Shown in pieces: positions 1 through 5,805 of a stretch of 5,868 nt of DNA. Source of the stretch: DASZIT01 sp036264255. GTDB taxonomy: Bacteria > Actinomycetota > Acidimicrobiia > Acidimicrobiales > RAAP-2. The notes beneath the pieces were generated by a model. That model saw only the letters and a program-made list of their open reading frames with translations, was not told the origin of the DNA and searched no databases. The position numbers and the translations under genes were made by a program. Positions within the stretch are counted from its first letter, which is position 1. Each line of letters begins with the position of its first letter. The stretch lies in assembly GCA_036264255.1 (NCBI GenBank), contig DATARI010000238.1, positions 1 to 5,868 on the forward strand, in the 5' to 3' direction.

Positions 1-1769
1 GGGTCGGGGAACCGGTCCACCTCGACCAGGGTGGAGGCGCCGTCGGGACCGTCGACATAGGCGGTGGACCCGATCAGCTCCACCCGGTATTGGCGGGTGA
101 CGCCGGCAAAGGTGAGTGACACCGCCTCGGGGGTCACCGACTCCACCTCGACCTCGATTGGCGAGCCGTCGACCTCCACCCGGGACAGCCGCCGCCCGGA
201 CCGGTCGAACCGGTCGAAGCGGTACCCGACCGCCACCGGGCCGAGGTGGGAGTCGAAGGTGGTGGTCTGGAGGACCGAGGGGCTGTTGCGGAAGCCGGAG
301 GGGATGGTCGGCTGCACCCGGGCCTCTTTCCGCCTCCGGGCCTGGGCGGCGAGGGCGGCGGCGAGGGCGTGTCGGTGGGTGGCCGCCTGGTCAGAGCGGA
401 GGCCGGTCAGGTCGTAGCGGTCGAGGAACCCGGTGTCGGTGTCCCCGGAACGGAAGCTCGGATGGCGGAGGATCCGCACCAGCAGGTCGCGGTTGGTGGT
501 CACTCCGTGGATCTGAGCGTCCGCCAACGCGGTGGCCAGCGCCGAGGTCGCCTCGTCCCGGGTGGGGGCGTGGACGATGACCTTGGCCAACATCGGGTCG
601 TAATGGGGGCTGACCACCGAGCCGGTCTCCACCCCGCTGTCGACCCGCAGGCCGGGACGGGCGGTCGGGATTTCGAAGCGGTGGAGGGTGCCGGTCGACG
701 GCATCCACCCGGACCCCGGATCCTCGGCGTAGAGGCGGGCCTCGATGGCGTGGCCGACCGGTCCCGCCTCCACCGCGGCGTGGACCTCGGCGGGCAACGG
801 CTCGCCGCCGGCGATGAGCAGCTGCAACCGCACCAGGTCGAGACCGGTGACGGCCTCGGTCACCGGGTGCTCCACCTGCAGCCGGGTGTTCATCTCCAAG
901 AAGTAGGGGTCGCCCTCGGCATCGAGCACGAACTCGACGGAGCCGGCGTTGACGTAGTCGACCGCCCGGGCCGCATTGAGGGCCGCCTGGCTGAGCCGGG
1001 CCCGGAGGGCGGGGGTGACCACCGGGGACGGCGCCTCCTCGATGATCTTCTGGTGCCGCCGCTGGATGCTGCACTCCCGCTCGAACAGGGCCACGGTGTT
1101 CCCGTGGGCGTCGGCCAGGACCTGCACCTCTATGTGGCGCGGATCGATGACGTAGCGCTCGAGGAAGACGGTGCCGTCGCCGAAGGCGGACAGCGCTTCC
1201 CGGCGGGCACCGGTCAGCGCCTCGGCCAGGTCGTCAGGCCCCGGAACCACCCGCATGCCCCGGCCGCCGCCGCCGGCCGAGGCTTTGACCAGCAGCGGCC
1301 ACCCCAGCGCCTCGACGTCCCCGGGGGCGGGGAGCTGTTCGTCGACCACGGTGATCGACGGGAGGGTCGGCACCCCGGCTTCCCGCATCATCTGCTTGGA
1401 GAGGACCTTGGAGCCCATGGCATCGATGGCGTCGGCCGATGGTCCCACCCAGGTCAGCCCGGCGCCGGTCACCGCCCGGGCGGCGGTTCCCGACTCCGAC
1501 AGGAAGCCGTAGCCCGGGTGGACGGCGTCGGCCGAGCACCGGGAGGCGGCATCCAGGATGAGATCGACCCGGAGATAGGTGTCCGCCGGAGACACCCCCG
1601 GCAACCGGACGGCGAGGTCGGCCTCGGCCACGTGGGGGCTGTCGTCGTCGGCGTCGGAGTAGACGGCCACCGTGGTGATGCCCATGGCGCGGGCCGACCG
1701 CATGATGCGCCGGGCGATCTCGCCGCGGTTGGCGACCAGCAGGGTGCGGATCGGGGTGGGAGTGGCCAT
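1..1769 (-). CDS. Acyl-CoA carboxylase alpha subunit (biotin carboxylase), 3' end cut by window
   Basis: This subunit uses ATP and bicarbonate to carboxylate biotin, which the beta subunit then uses to carboxylate an acyl-CoA in the cytoplasm. I read 589 uninterrupted codons from ATG at 1769 to the left edge. The biotin carboxylase N-domain opens with ANRGEIA (13-19) and HPGYGFLSE (84-92). ATP-grasp features follow: GSK (119-121), the glycine-rich KASAGGGGRGMR (162-173) and RECSIQRRHQK (231-241). The catalytic stretch EMNTRLQVEHPVTE is at 292-305, and EARLYAEDP (343-351) holds the Arg equivalent to E. coli AccC R338. Residues from about 500 to 589 match the beta-barrel linker (BT) region of MCC/PCC-type alpha subunits. 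The biotinyl domain with its Met-Lys-Met site is not in the window; such subunits run about 650-670 residues, so it should lie just past the edge. The gene follows the beta subunit by 13 bp, so co-transcription is likely. No key residue is missing in the visible part. Confidence 0.95.
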   Translation of the reverse strand, partial: MATPTPIRTLLVANRGEIARRIMRSARAMGITTVAVYSDADDDSPHVAEADLAVRLPGVSPADTYLRVDLILDAASRCSADAVHPGYGFLSESGTAARAVTGAGLTWVGPSADAIDAMGSKVLSKQMMREAGVPTLPSITVVDEQLPAPGDVEALGWPLLVKASAGGGGRGMRVVPGPDDLAEALTGARREALSAFGDGTVFLERYVIDPRHIEVQVLADAHGNTVALFERECSIQRRHQKIIEEAPSPVVTPALRARLSQAALNAARAVDYVNAGSVEFVLDAEGDPYFLEMNTRLQVEHPVTEAVTGLDLVRLQLLIAGGEPLPAEVHAAVEAGPVGHAIEARLYAEDPGSGWMPSTGTLHRFEIPTARPGLRVDSGVETGSVVSPHYDPMLAKVIVHAPTRDEATSALATALADAQIHGVTTNRDLLVRILRHPSFRSGDTDTGFLDRYDLTGLRSDQAATHRHALAAALAAQARRRKEARVQPTIPSGFRNSPSVLQTTTFDSHLGPVAVGYRFDRFDRSGRRLSRVEVDGSPIEVEVESVTPEAVSLTFAGVTRQYRVELIGSTAYVDGPDGASTLVEVDRFPD

Positions 1770-1779
1770 CAGGGGTGCA

Positions 1780-1784
1780 CCCTC
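1780..1784 (-). promoter_or_regulatory. Ribosome binding site of the alpha subunit, overlapping the beta-subunit stop
   Basis: On the minus strand the sequence GAGGG(TG) lies 8-10 nt before the ATG at 1769. Its first bases belong to the TGA stop of the beta-subunit gene (1783-1785). This supports the chosen start and suggests translational coupling within the two-gene operon. The call rests on spacing and purine content only. Confidence 0.5.
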
Positions 1785-3381
1785 ACATTCGAAACACGCC
1801 GTAGCCACGGGTGCCCTCGATGGGTTGGTTGGCGATCACCGACAGACAGATGCCGAGCACCGTCCGGGTGTCGCGGGGGTCGATGATGCCGTCGTCGTAG
1901 AGGCGGGCGGTGAGGAACAGCGGGAGCGACTCGGCCTCGATCTGGGCCTCCACCATCTCCCGCATGGCGGCGTCAGCCTCCTCGTCGAAGGGGACCCCCT
2001 TGGCCGCCGCCGACTGGCGGGCGACGATGGAGAGGACCCCGGCCAGCTGGGTCGGGCCCATCACCGCCGAGCGGGCGTTGTGCCAGGCGAACAGGAAGCG
2101 GGGATCGTAGGCCCGGCCGCACATGCCGTAATTGCCCGCCCCGTAGGAGGCGCCGATGTTGACGGTGAGGTGGGGGACCGACGAGTTGGTCACCGCGTTG
2201 ATCATCATCGCCCCGTGCTTGATGATCCCGGCCTGCTCGTACTCCTTGCCCACCATGTAGCCGGTGGTGTTCTGCAAGAAGACGAGCGGGACGTCGATCT
2301 GGTTGGCCAGCTGAATGAACTGGGTCGCCTTGTGGGCCTCCTGGGAGAACAGCACCCCGCGGTGGTTGGCGAGGATCCCGACCGGGTAGCCGTGGATCGA
2401 CGCCCAGCCGGTGACCAGGCTGGACCCGTAGAGGGGCTTGAACTCGTCAAATCGGGAGCCGTCCACCACCCGGGCCAGGACCTCCCGGGGGTCGAAGGGG
2501 ACCTTCGGGTCGGCGGAGGCGATGCCGAGCAGTTCGTCGGGGTCGTGGATCGGCGGGTCGGCGGGCTGGCTGGGCCCGGCCCCCCGCTTGCGCCAGTTGA
2601 GCCGGCTGACGATCTGGCGGCCCAGGCGGATGGCGTCGGGCTCGTCCACCGCCAGGGCGTCGGCCAGGCCGGAGACCCGGGCGTGCATGGAGGCGCCGCC
2701 CAGCTCCTCGTCGTCGGACTCCTCGCCGGTGGCCATCTTCACCAGCGGCGGGCCGCCGAGGAACACCTTGGAGCGTTCCTCGATCATCACGATGTAGTCG
2801 CTCATACCGGGGACGTAGGCGCCGCCGGCGGTGGAGTTGCCGAACACCAGCGCCACGGTGGGCAGGCCGGCGGCCGATTGGCGGGTGAGGTCCCGGAACG
2901 CCCGCCCCCCGGGGATGAACAGCTCGGCCTGGGAGGGGAGGTCGGCGCCGCCCGACTCCACCAGGTTGATGGTCGGGAGCCGGTTGGCCTGGGCGATGTC
3001 CGAGCCCCGGGCGCCCTTCTTGAAGGTGAAGGGGTTCATGGCCCCTCCCCGGATGGTGGGGTCGTTGGCGGAGATATAGCACTCGACCCCTTCCACCACC
3101 CCGATCCCGGTGACGGAGGAGGCGCCCACGGTGAACTGGCTGCCCCAGCCGGCCAGCGGGCAGAGCTCGAGGAAGGCGGAGTCCCGGTCGAGGAGCAGTT
3201 CGATCCGTTCGCGGGCGGGCAGCTTGCCCCGCTGGCGGTGGCGCTCCACGTACTGCGGGCCGCCGCCGGCCCGGGCCACCGCCAGCTGCTCGTCGACCAC
3301 CGCCACCGCTTCGAGCAGCGCCTCCCGGTTGGCCCGGTAGGCGTCGGAGGTCACGTCGACGGTGGTGGCGAGGGTGGGCAT
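1783..3381 (-). CDS. Acyl-CoA carboxylase beta subunit (carboxyltransferase), MCC/GCC-like clade
   Basis: This 532-residue protein transfers CO2 from carboxybiotin to an acyl-CoA; the length is normal for a complete subunit. The N-terminal crotonase-fold half contains ANDPTIRGGAMNPFT (105-119), ESGGADLP (142-149) and the oxyanion-hole region GNSTAGGAYVPGMSD (181-195), then FLGGPPLVKMATGEE (207-221). The C-terminal half has VDGSRFDEFK (306-315), LVTGWA (322-327), NTTGYMVG (371-378), GASYGAGNYGMCGRAYDPRF (410-429) and a DDGIIDPRDTRTVLG end (496-510). The YGMCGRAYxPRF motif is typical of methylcrotonyl- and geranyl-CoA carboxylase beta subunits, not propionyl- or acetyl-CoA ones. From memory the overall sequence resembles mycobacterial AccD2 more than AccD1, so a role in leucine catabolism is not assured. 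The start at 3381 fits family N-termini and has only a weak AGGT Shine-Dalgarno (3389-3392). It is the first gene of the operon and its partner is the alpha subunit 13 bp downstream. The usual leucine-pathway neighbours (isovaleryl-CoA dehydrogenase, HMG-CoA lyase) are not in view. Confidence 0.95.
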   Translation of the reverse strand: MPTLATTVDVTSDAYRANREALLEAVAVVDEQLAVARAGGGPQYVERHRQRGKLPARERIELLLDRDSAFLELCPLAGWGSQFTVGASSVTGIGVVEGVECYISANDPTIRGGAMNPFTFKKGARGSDIAQANRLPTINLVESGGADLPSQAELFIPGGRAFRDLTRQSAAGLPTVALVFGNSTAGGAYVPGMSDYIVMIEERSKVFLGGPPLVKMATGEESDDEELGGASMHARVSGLADALAVDEPDAIRLGRQIVSRLNWRKRGAGPSQPADPPIHDPDELLGIASADPKVPFDPREVLARVVDGSRFDEFKPLYGSSLVTGWASIHGYPVGILANHRGVLFSQEAHKATQFIQLANQIDVPLVFLQNTTGYMVGKEYEQAGIIKHGAMMINAVTNSSVPHLTVNIGASYGAGNYGMCGRAYDPRFLFAWHNARSAVMGPTQLAGVLSIVARQSAAAKGVPFDEEADAAMREMVEAQIEAESLPLFLTARLYDDGIIDPRDTRTVLGICLSVIANQPIEGTRGYGVFRM

Positions 3382-3424
3382 GGTGTCTACCTAGGGTTTT
3401 TGCCGGATGGCCCGGACTGGCTGC

Positions 3425-3513
3425 ATTCTTCTTCCGGACGAGGGAAGAATAGGCCCGAATGAATAACGTATTCATCCTCCGGACGAGGGAAGAATAGGCC
3501 GAATGGATAACGT
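3425..3513. repeat. Imperfect tandem duplication, 45 bp + 44 bp
   Basis: Unit 1 is 3425-3469 and unit 2 is 3470-3513, directly abutting in the same orientation. They match at 41 of 45 positions, with three substitutions and one deleted C. Both share the core GACGAGGGAAGAATAGG and end in ATAACGT. Each unit can also form a short hairpin: ATTCTTCT (3425-3432) or ATTCATCC (3470-3477) against GGAAGAAT (3443-3450 or 3488-3495). Both hairpins have the identical 10-base loop TCCGGACGAG. The repeat lies wholly between the divergent operons. Its function is unknown; an operator, tandem promoters or a duplicated leader hairpin are possible. Confidence 0.9.
3459..3475. promoter_or_regulatory. Inverted repeat at the repeat junction, candidate operator
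   Basis: ATGAATA (3459-3465) and TATTCAT (3469-3475) are perfect inverted repeats separated by ACG. The site straddles the boundary of the two tandem units, so the duplication itself creates it. Its size and symmetry suit a dimeric repressor such as a TetR- or GntR-type protein. No regulator gene is in the window, so this remains a candidate only. Confidence 0.3.
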
Positions 3514-3545
3514 GGCGTCCAACTCGCTGTACCGATGATGTCCCC

Positions 3546-3551
3546 GGAGGT
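3546..3551 (+). promoter_or_regulatory. Strong Shine-Dalgarno sequence of glmU
   Basis: GGAGGT lies six bases before the ATG at 3558. It decides the start: the GlmU fold begins only near residue 40, and the later in-frame GTG at 3648 has no comparable ribosome binding site. The N-terminal extension is therefore probably translated. Confidence 0.8.
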
Positions 3552-3557
3552 CTCCAC

Positions 3558-4823
3558 ATGGTGATTCGCACCTTCCCCCAGTCGTATGCGGATGAATGGG
3601 GCTCCGACGACGAGGCATCCGAGGCCCGGGAAGCCGCCGCCCAGCGGGTGGCCAGTGGCGGCGGATCGTCCCGCCCGCTGACCGCGGTGGTGCTGGCGGC
3701 CGGCGAGGGCACCCGGATGAAGTCGGCCCGCCCCAAGCCCCTCCACCGGCTGTGTGGCCGGCCGATGGTCCTCCATGTCCTCGACGCCCTGGCCGAGCTG
3801 TCGGTCACCCGGGTGGTGGTGGTGGTGGGCCACCGGGCCGAGTGGGTGACCAAGACCCTCATCGAGCACGCCCCCGCCGGCATGGCCATCGAGTTCGTCG
3901 AGCAGGTGGAGCAGCGGGGGACCGGGGACGCCATGTCGGTGGCCCTCACCGGGCTGCCCGACGACGAAGGCGATGAGGAGAGCGACGTGGTGGTGCTTCC
4001 CGGCGACACCCCCCTGCTGCGGCCGACCACCCTGGCCCGGCTGGTCCGGGCCCATCGCGACTCGGAGGCGGCCGCCACCCTGCTGACCGCCGAGCTCGAC
4101 GACCCGGCCGGCTACGGCCGGGTCGTCCGGGGCCGCAATGACAGCGTGGCCCGGGTGGTGGAACACGGTGACGCCACCGACGAGGAGCTGGAGGTGAAGG
4201 AGGTCAACACCTCCATCTACTGCTTCCGCCGGAGCGTGCTGGCTCCCTCGCTGCGCCGGCTGAGCCCGGCCAACGCCCAGGGGGAGTACTACCTCACCGA
4301 CGTGGTGGAGGTGCTCTACGAGGCCGGGCACAACGTCGGCTCGATGGTGGTGGTCGACACTATGGAGGTGGCCGGGGTCAATGACCGAGCCCAGCTGGCG
4401 GTGGCGGAGGCCGAACTGCGGGACCGGATCAACGAGCGGTGGATGCGGCGGGGGGTGACGATGTGGGACCCGGAGCGCACCTACATCGATGCCGACGTGC
4501 GGCTGGCCACCGACGTGGTGTTGCTGCCGGGGGTGATCCTCCAGGGGGCGTGCGACATCGCCGAGCACGCCGAGATCGGCCCGAACTGCCACCTGATCGA
4601 CACCACCGTCGGGGAAGGGGCGGTGGTGATGGACAGTGTCGGCCGGCGCTCGATGATCGGGAGGGACGCCCGGGTCGGACCGTTCGCGGTGCTGGCCGAG
4701 GGCTCGGACGTGGCCGCCGGATCAGTGGTCGGGGCGGCCGGAATCGTGGTGGCGGACCCGGGCCCGGGGGGAGCCGCCGGGCCGGGCCGGCCGGCCGGCG
4801 ACGGGGCAGATTCGGCGCGGTAG
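3558..4823 (+). CDS. glmU: GlmU-type UDP-GlcNAc pyrophosphorylase with truncated acetyltransferase domain
   Basis: The protein should join UTP and GlcNAc-1-phosphate to give UDP-GlcNAc for peptidoglycan. Its 421 residues fall short of the usual 450-495. Residues 1-40 are an acidic, Ala/Ser-rich extension not normal for GlmU. The uridylyltransferase domain (about 41-295) is complete: LAAGEGTR (46-53), K60, EQVEQRGTGDA (115-125), GDTPLL (149-154), GYGR (185-188), VEHGDATDEE (201-210), EVNTS (215-219), NAQGEYYLTD (239-248) and VAGVND (271-276). D150 and N275 align with the Mg2+ ligands D105 and N227 of E. coli GlmU. Hexapeptide coils of the left-handed beta-helix run from about 309 to 398 and then stop. 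Ala380 sits where E. coli has catalytic R333, and the sequence carrying K351, H363, Y366, N377 and K392 is absent. The end is a Gly/Pro/Ala tail (about 400-421). Acetylation of GlcN-1-phosphate is therefore probably lost. prs follows by 10 bp. The pyrophosphorylase call is firm; the loss of acetyltransferase activity is inference. Confidence 0.92.
   Translation: MVIRTFPQSYADEWGSDDEASEAREAAAQRVASGGGSSRPLTAVVLAAGEGTRMKSARPKPLHRLCGRPMVLHVLDALAELSVTRVVVVVGHRAEWVTKTLIEHAPAGMAIEFVEQVEQRGTGDAMSVALTGLPDDEGDEESDVVVLPGDTPLLRPTTLARLVRAHRDSEAAATLLTAELDDPAGYGRVVRGRNDSVARVVEHGDATDEELEVKEVNTSIYCFRRSVLAPSLRRLSPANAQGEYYLTDVVEVLYEAGHNVGSMVVVDTMEVAGVNDRAQLAVAEAELRDRINERWMRRGVTMWDPERTYIDADVRLATDVVLLPGVILQGACDIAEHAEIGPNCHLIDTTVGEGAVVMDSVGRRSMIGRDARVGPFAVLAEGSDVAAGSVVGAAGIVVADPGPGGAAGPGRPAGDGADSAR
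4757..4799. repeat. Clustered GC palindromes at the glmU 3' end
   Basis: CCCGGGCCCGGG (4757-4768) and GCCGGCCGGCCGGC (4786-4799) are each perfectly self-complementary. They encode part of the Gly/Pro-rich GlmU tail and end 21 bp before its stop codon. In RNA they could form very stable hairpins or pair with each other. No T-run follows, so this is not a typical intrinsic terminator. They may simply reflect low-complexity GC-rich coding. Confidence 0.5.
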
Positions 4824-4826
4824 CGT
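4821..4826 (+). promoter_or_regulatory. Candidate -10 element for a leaderless prs transcript
   Basis: TAGCGT matches the actinobacterial -10 pattern TAnnnT and ends 7 bp before the A of the prs ATG. That is the spacing expected if transcription starts at the start codon itself. Its first three bases are the glmU stop codon. No good Shine-Dalgarno precedes prs: only AGG at 4828-4830, three bases from the ATG. No clear -35 element is seen. Read-through from glmU is the alternative, and both may operate. Confidence 0.35.
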
Positions 4827-4833
4827 CAGGCCC

Positions 4834-5805
4834 ATGGAATTCACTCCCCGCCGGCGCATCGAATTGGTCTCTGGACGATCGCATCCGGAGTTGGCCCGGG
4901 AGATCGCCGGCCAGTTGGACGTGGAGTTGGGGGAGGCGAACCTGCGGGAGTTCTCCAACGGCGAGATCCACTGCCGCTACGGGAAGTCAATGCGGGGCAG
5001 CGACGTCTTCATCATCCAGACCCACTGTGGCCCGGTGAACGACTCGATCATGGAGCACCTCATCATGATCGACGCGGCCAAGCGGGCATCGGCCAAGCGG
5101 ATCACCGCGGTGGCTCCCTATTACGGCTACTCCCGCCAGGACCGCAAGGCCACCGGACGCGAGCCGATCACCGCCAAGCTGGTGGCCGACATGCTGTCGG
5201 TGGCCGGCGCCGACCGGGTGGTCAGCGTGGACCTCCACTCCGGACAGATCCAGGGGTTCTTCGACGTCCCCTTCGACCACCTGACCGCCGCCCCGGTGCT
5301 GGTGGACTATCTGCGGAAGGAAGGCACCGAGGACCTGGTGGTGGTCGCCCCCGACGCCGGCCGGGTGAAGGTGGCCGAGCGGTTCAGCCAGCACCTGTCG
5401 TCGAATCTGGCCGTGGTCCACAAGCGGAGGCCGAGCGGCACCGCCAACGAGGTGGAGGCCCTCCAGGTGGTGGGCGACGTCTCCGGCCGACGCTGCGTGT
5501 TGATCGACGACATGATCGACACCGCCGGGACCATCGTGGCCGCCGCCGACCTGCTGATCGAACGGGGGGCGGCCGAGGTGTGGTGCATGGCCACCCATGC
5601 GGTGCTGTCCGACCCGGCGGTGGACCGGCTGAAGAACTCCGCCCTCACCAAGGTGGTCGTCACCAACACCCTGCCGGTCCCGCCCGAGCACCAATTCGAC
5701 AAGCTCGAGGTCCTGTCGGTGGCCAAGCTGATCTCCGATGCCATCGGGGCGGTGTTCGAGGACACCTCGGTCTCGGAGATCTTCGGCGGCCAGAACCTGT
5801 CCTAG
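4834..5805 (+). CDS. prs: Ribose-phosphate pyrophosphokinase (PRPP synthase)
   Basis: The enzyme makes PRPP from ribose-5-phosphate and ATP in the cytoplasm, feeding purine, pyrimidine, NAD, His and Trp synthesis. At 323 residues it is full length for a class I enzyme. Motifs in order are FSNGEI (40-45), the ATP-site PYYGYSRQDRK (95-105) followed by GREPITAKLVADML (108-121), and the metal-binding DLHSGQIQGFFD (133-144). Next come PDAGRVK (173-179), the catalytic flexible-loop KRRP (197-200) and the PRPP/ribose-phosphate loop CVLIDDMIDTAGTI (221-234). The C-terminus VLSVAKLISDAI...SVSEIF is typical. PDAGRVK in place of the Firmicute-type PDVGGV is shared with actinobacterial enzymes. The start at 4834 gives a family-like N-terminus (RRRIELVSGRSHPELA). 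It lies 10 bp after glmU, a gene pairing common in Gram-positive bacteria, and lacks a clear ribosome binding site. Nothing is broken or missing. Confidence 0.98.
   Translation: MEFTPRRRIELVSGRSHPELAREIAGQLDVELGEANLREFSNGEIHCRYGKSMRGSDVFIIQTHCGPVNDSIMEHLIMIDAAKRASAKRITAVAPYYGYSRQDRKATGREPITAKLVADMLSVAGADRVVSVDLHSGQIQGFFDVPFDHLTAAPVLVDYLRKEGTEDLVVVAPDAGRVKVAERFSQHLSSNLAVVHKRRPSGTANEVEALQVVGDVSGRRCVLIDDMIDTAGTIVAAADLLIERGAAEVWCMATHAVLSDPAVDRLKNSALTKVVVTNTLPVPPEHQFDKLEVLSVAKLISDAIGAVFEDTSVSEIFGGQNLS

Larger units (their letters stand above)
3382..3557. promoter_or_regulatory. Divergent intergenic region between carboxylase operon and glmU-prs
   Basis: This 176-bp stretch separates two divergent start codons, so it should hold the promoters of both operons. 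It is visibly richer in A and T than the flanking genes, especially at 3424-3513. That AT-rich part is taken up by a tandem duplication. I could not identify a convincing -35/-10 pair on either strand. TATTCT occurs once per repeat unit on the minus strand (3446-3451 and 3491-3496). TAACGT, a TAnnnT match, occurs once per unit on the plus strand (3464-3469 and 3508-3513). Either could be a -10 element, but none has a good -35 at 17 bp. Confidence 0.6.

Noticed and set aside
1773..1782. Perfect palindrome GGGTGCACCC between the two carboxylase genes
   Set aside because: It is short, lies in a 13-bp gap within one operon, and coincides with the ribosome binding site. A regulatory role is not supported.
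246..3462. Long open plus-strand frames (246-1886 and 1672-3462) opposite the carboxylase genes
   Set aside because: They are antisense shadows produced by high GC at third codon positions. Their translations are low-complexity Gly/Arg/Val/His-rich with no recognisable domain, while the minus strand encodes complete conserved enzymes.
3491..3522. TTGGAC ... TATTCT on the minus strand as a promoter for the carboxylase operon
   Set aside because: The 20-bp spacer is too long for a standard sigma-70-type promoter. Without start-site data it cannot be called.
3387..3530. Minus-strand frames through the tandem repeat giving a repeated 15-residue peptide (GLFFPRPED/EE...)
   Set aside because: The period of 45 bp is a multiple of three, so any frame shows a repeated peptide. 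There is no start codon with a ribosome binding site of its own, and the frames are extensions of glmU antisense shadows.
3813..3827. Five tandem GTG triplets in glmU
   Set aside because: They encode the valine-rich beta-strand (residues 86-90) expected at this point of the nucleotidyltransferase fold, so this is coding bias and not a functional microsatellite.
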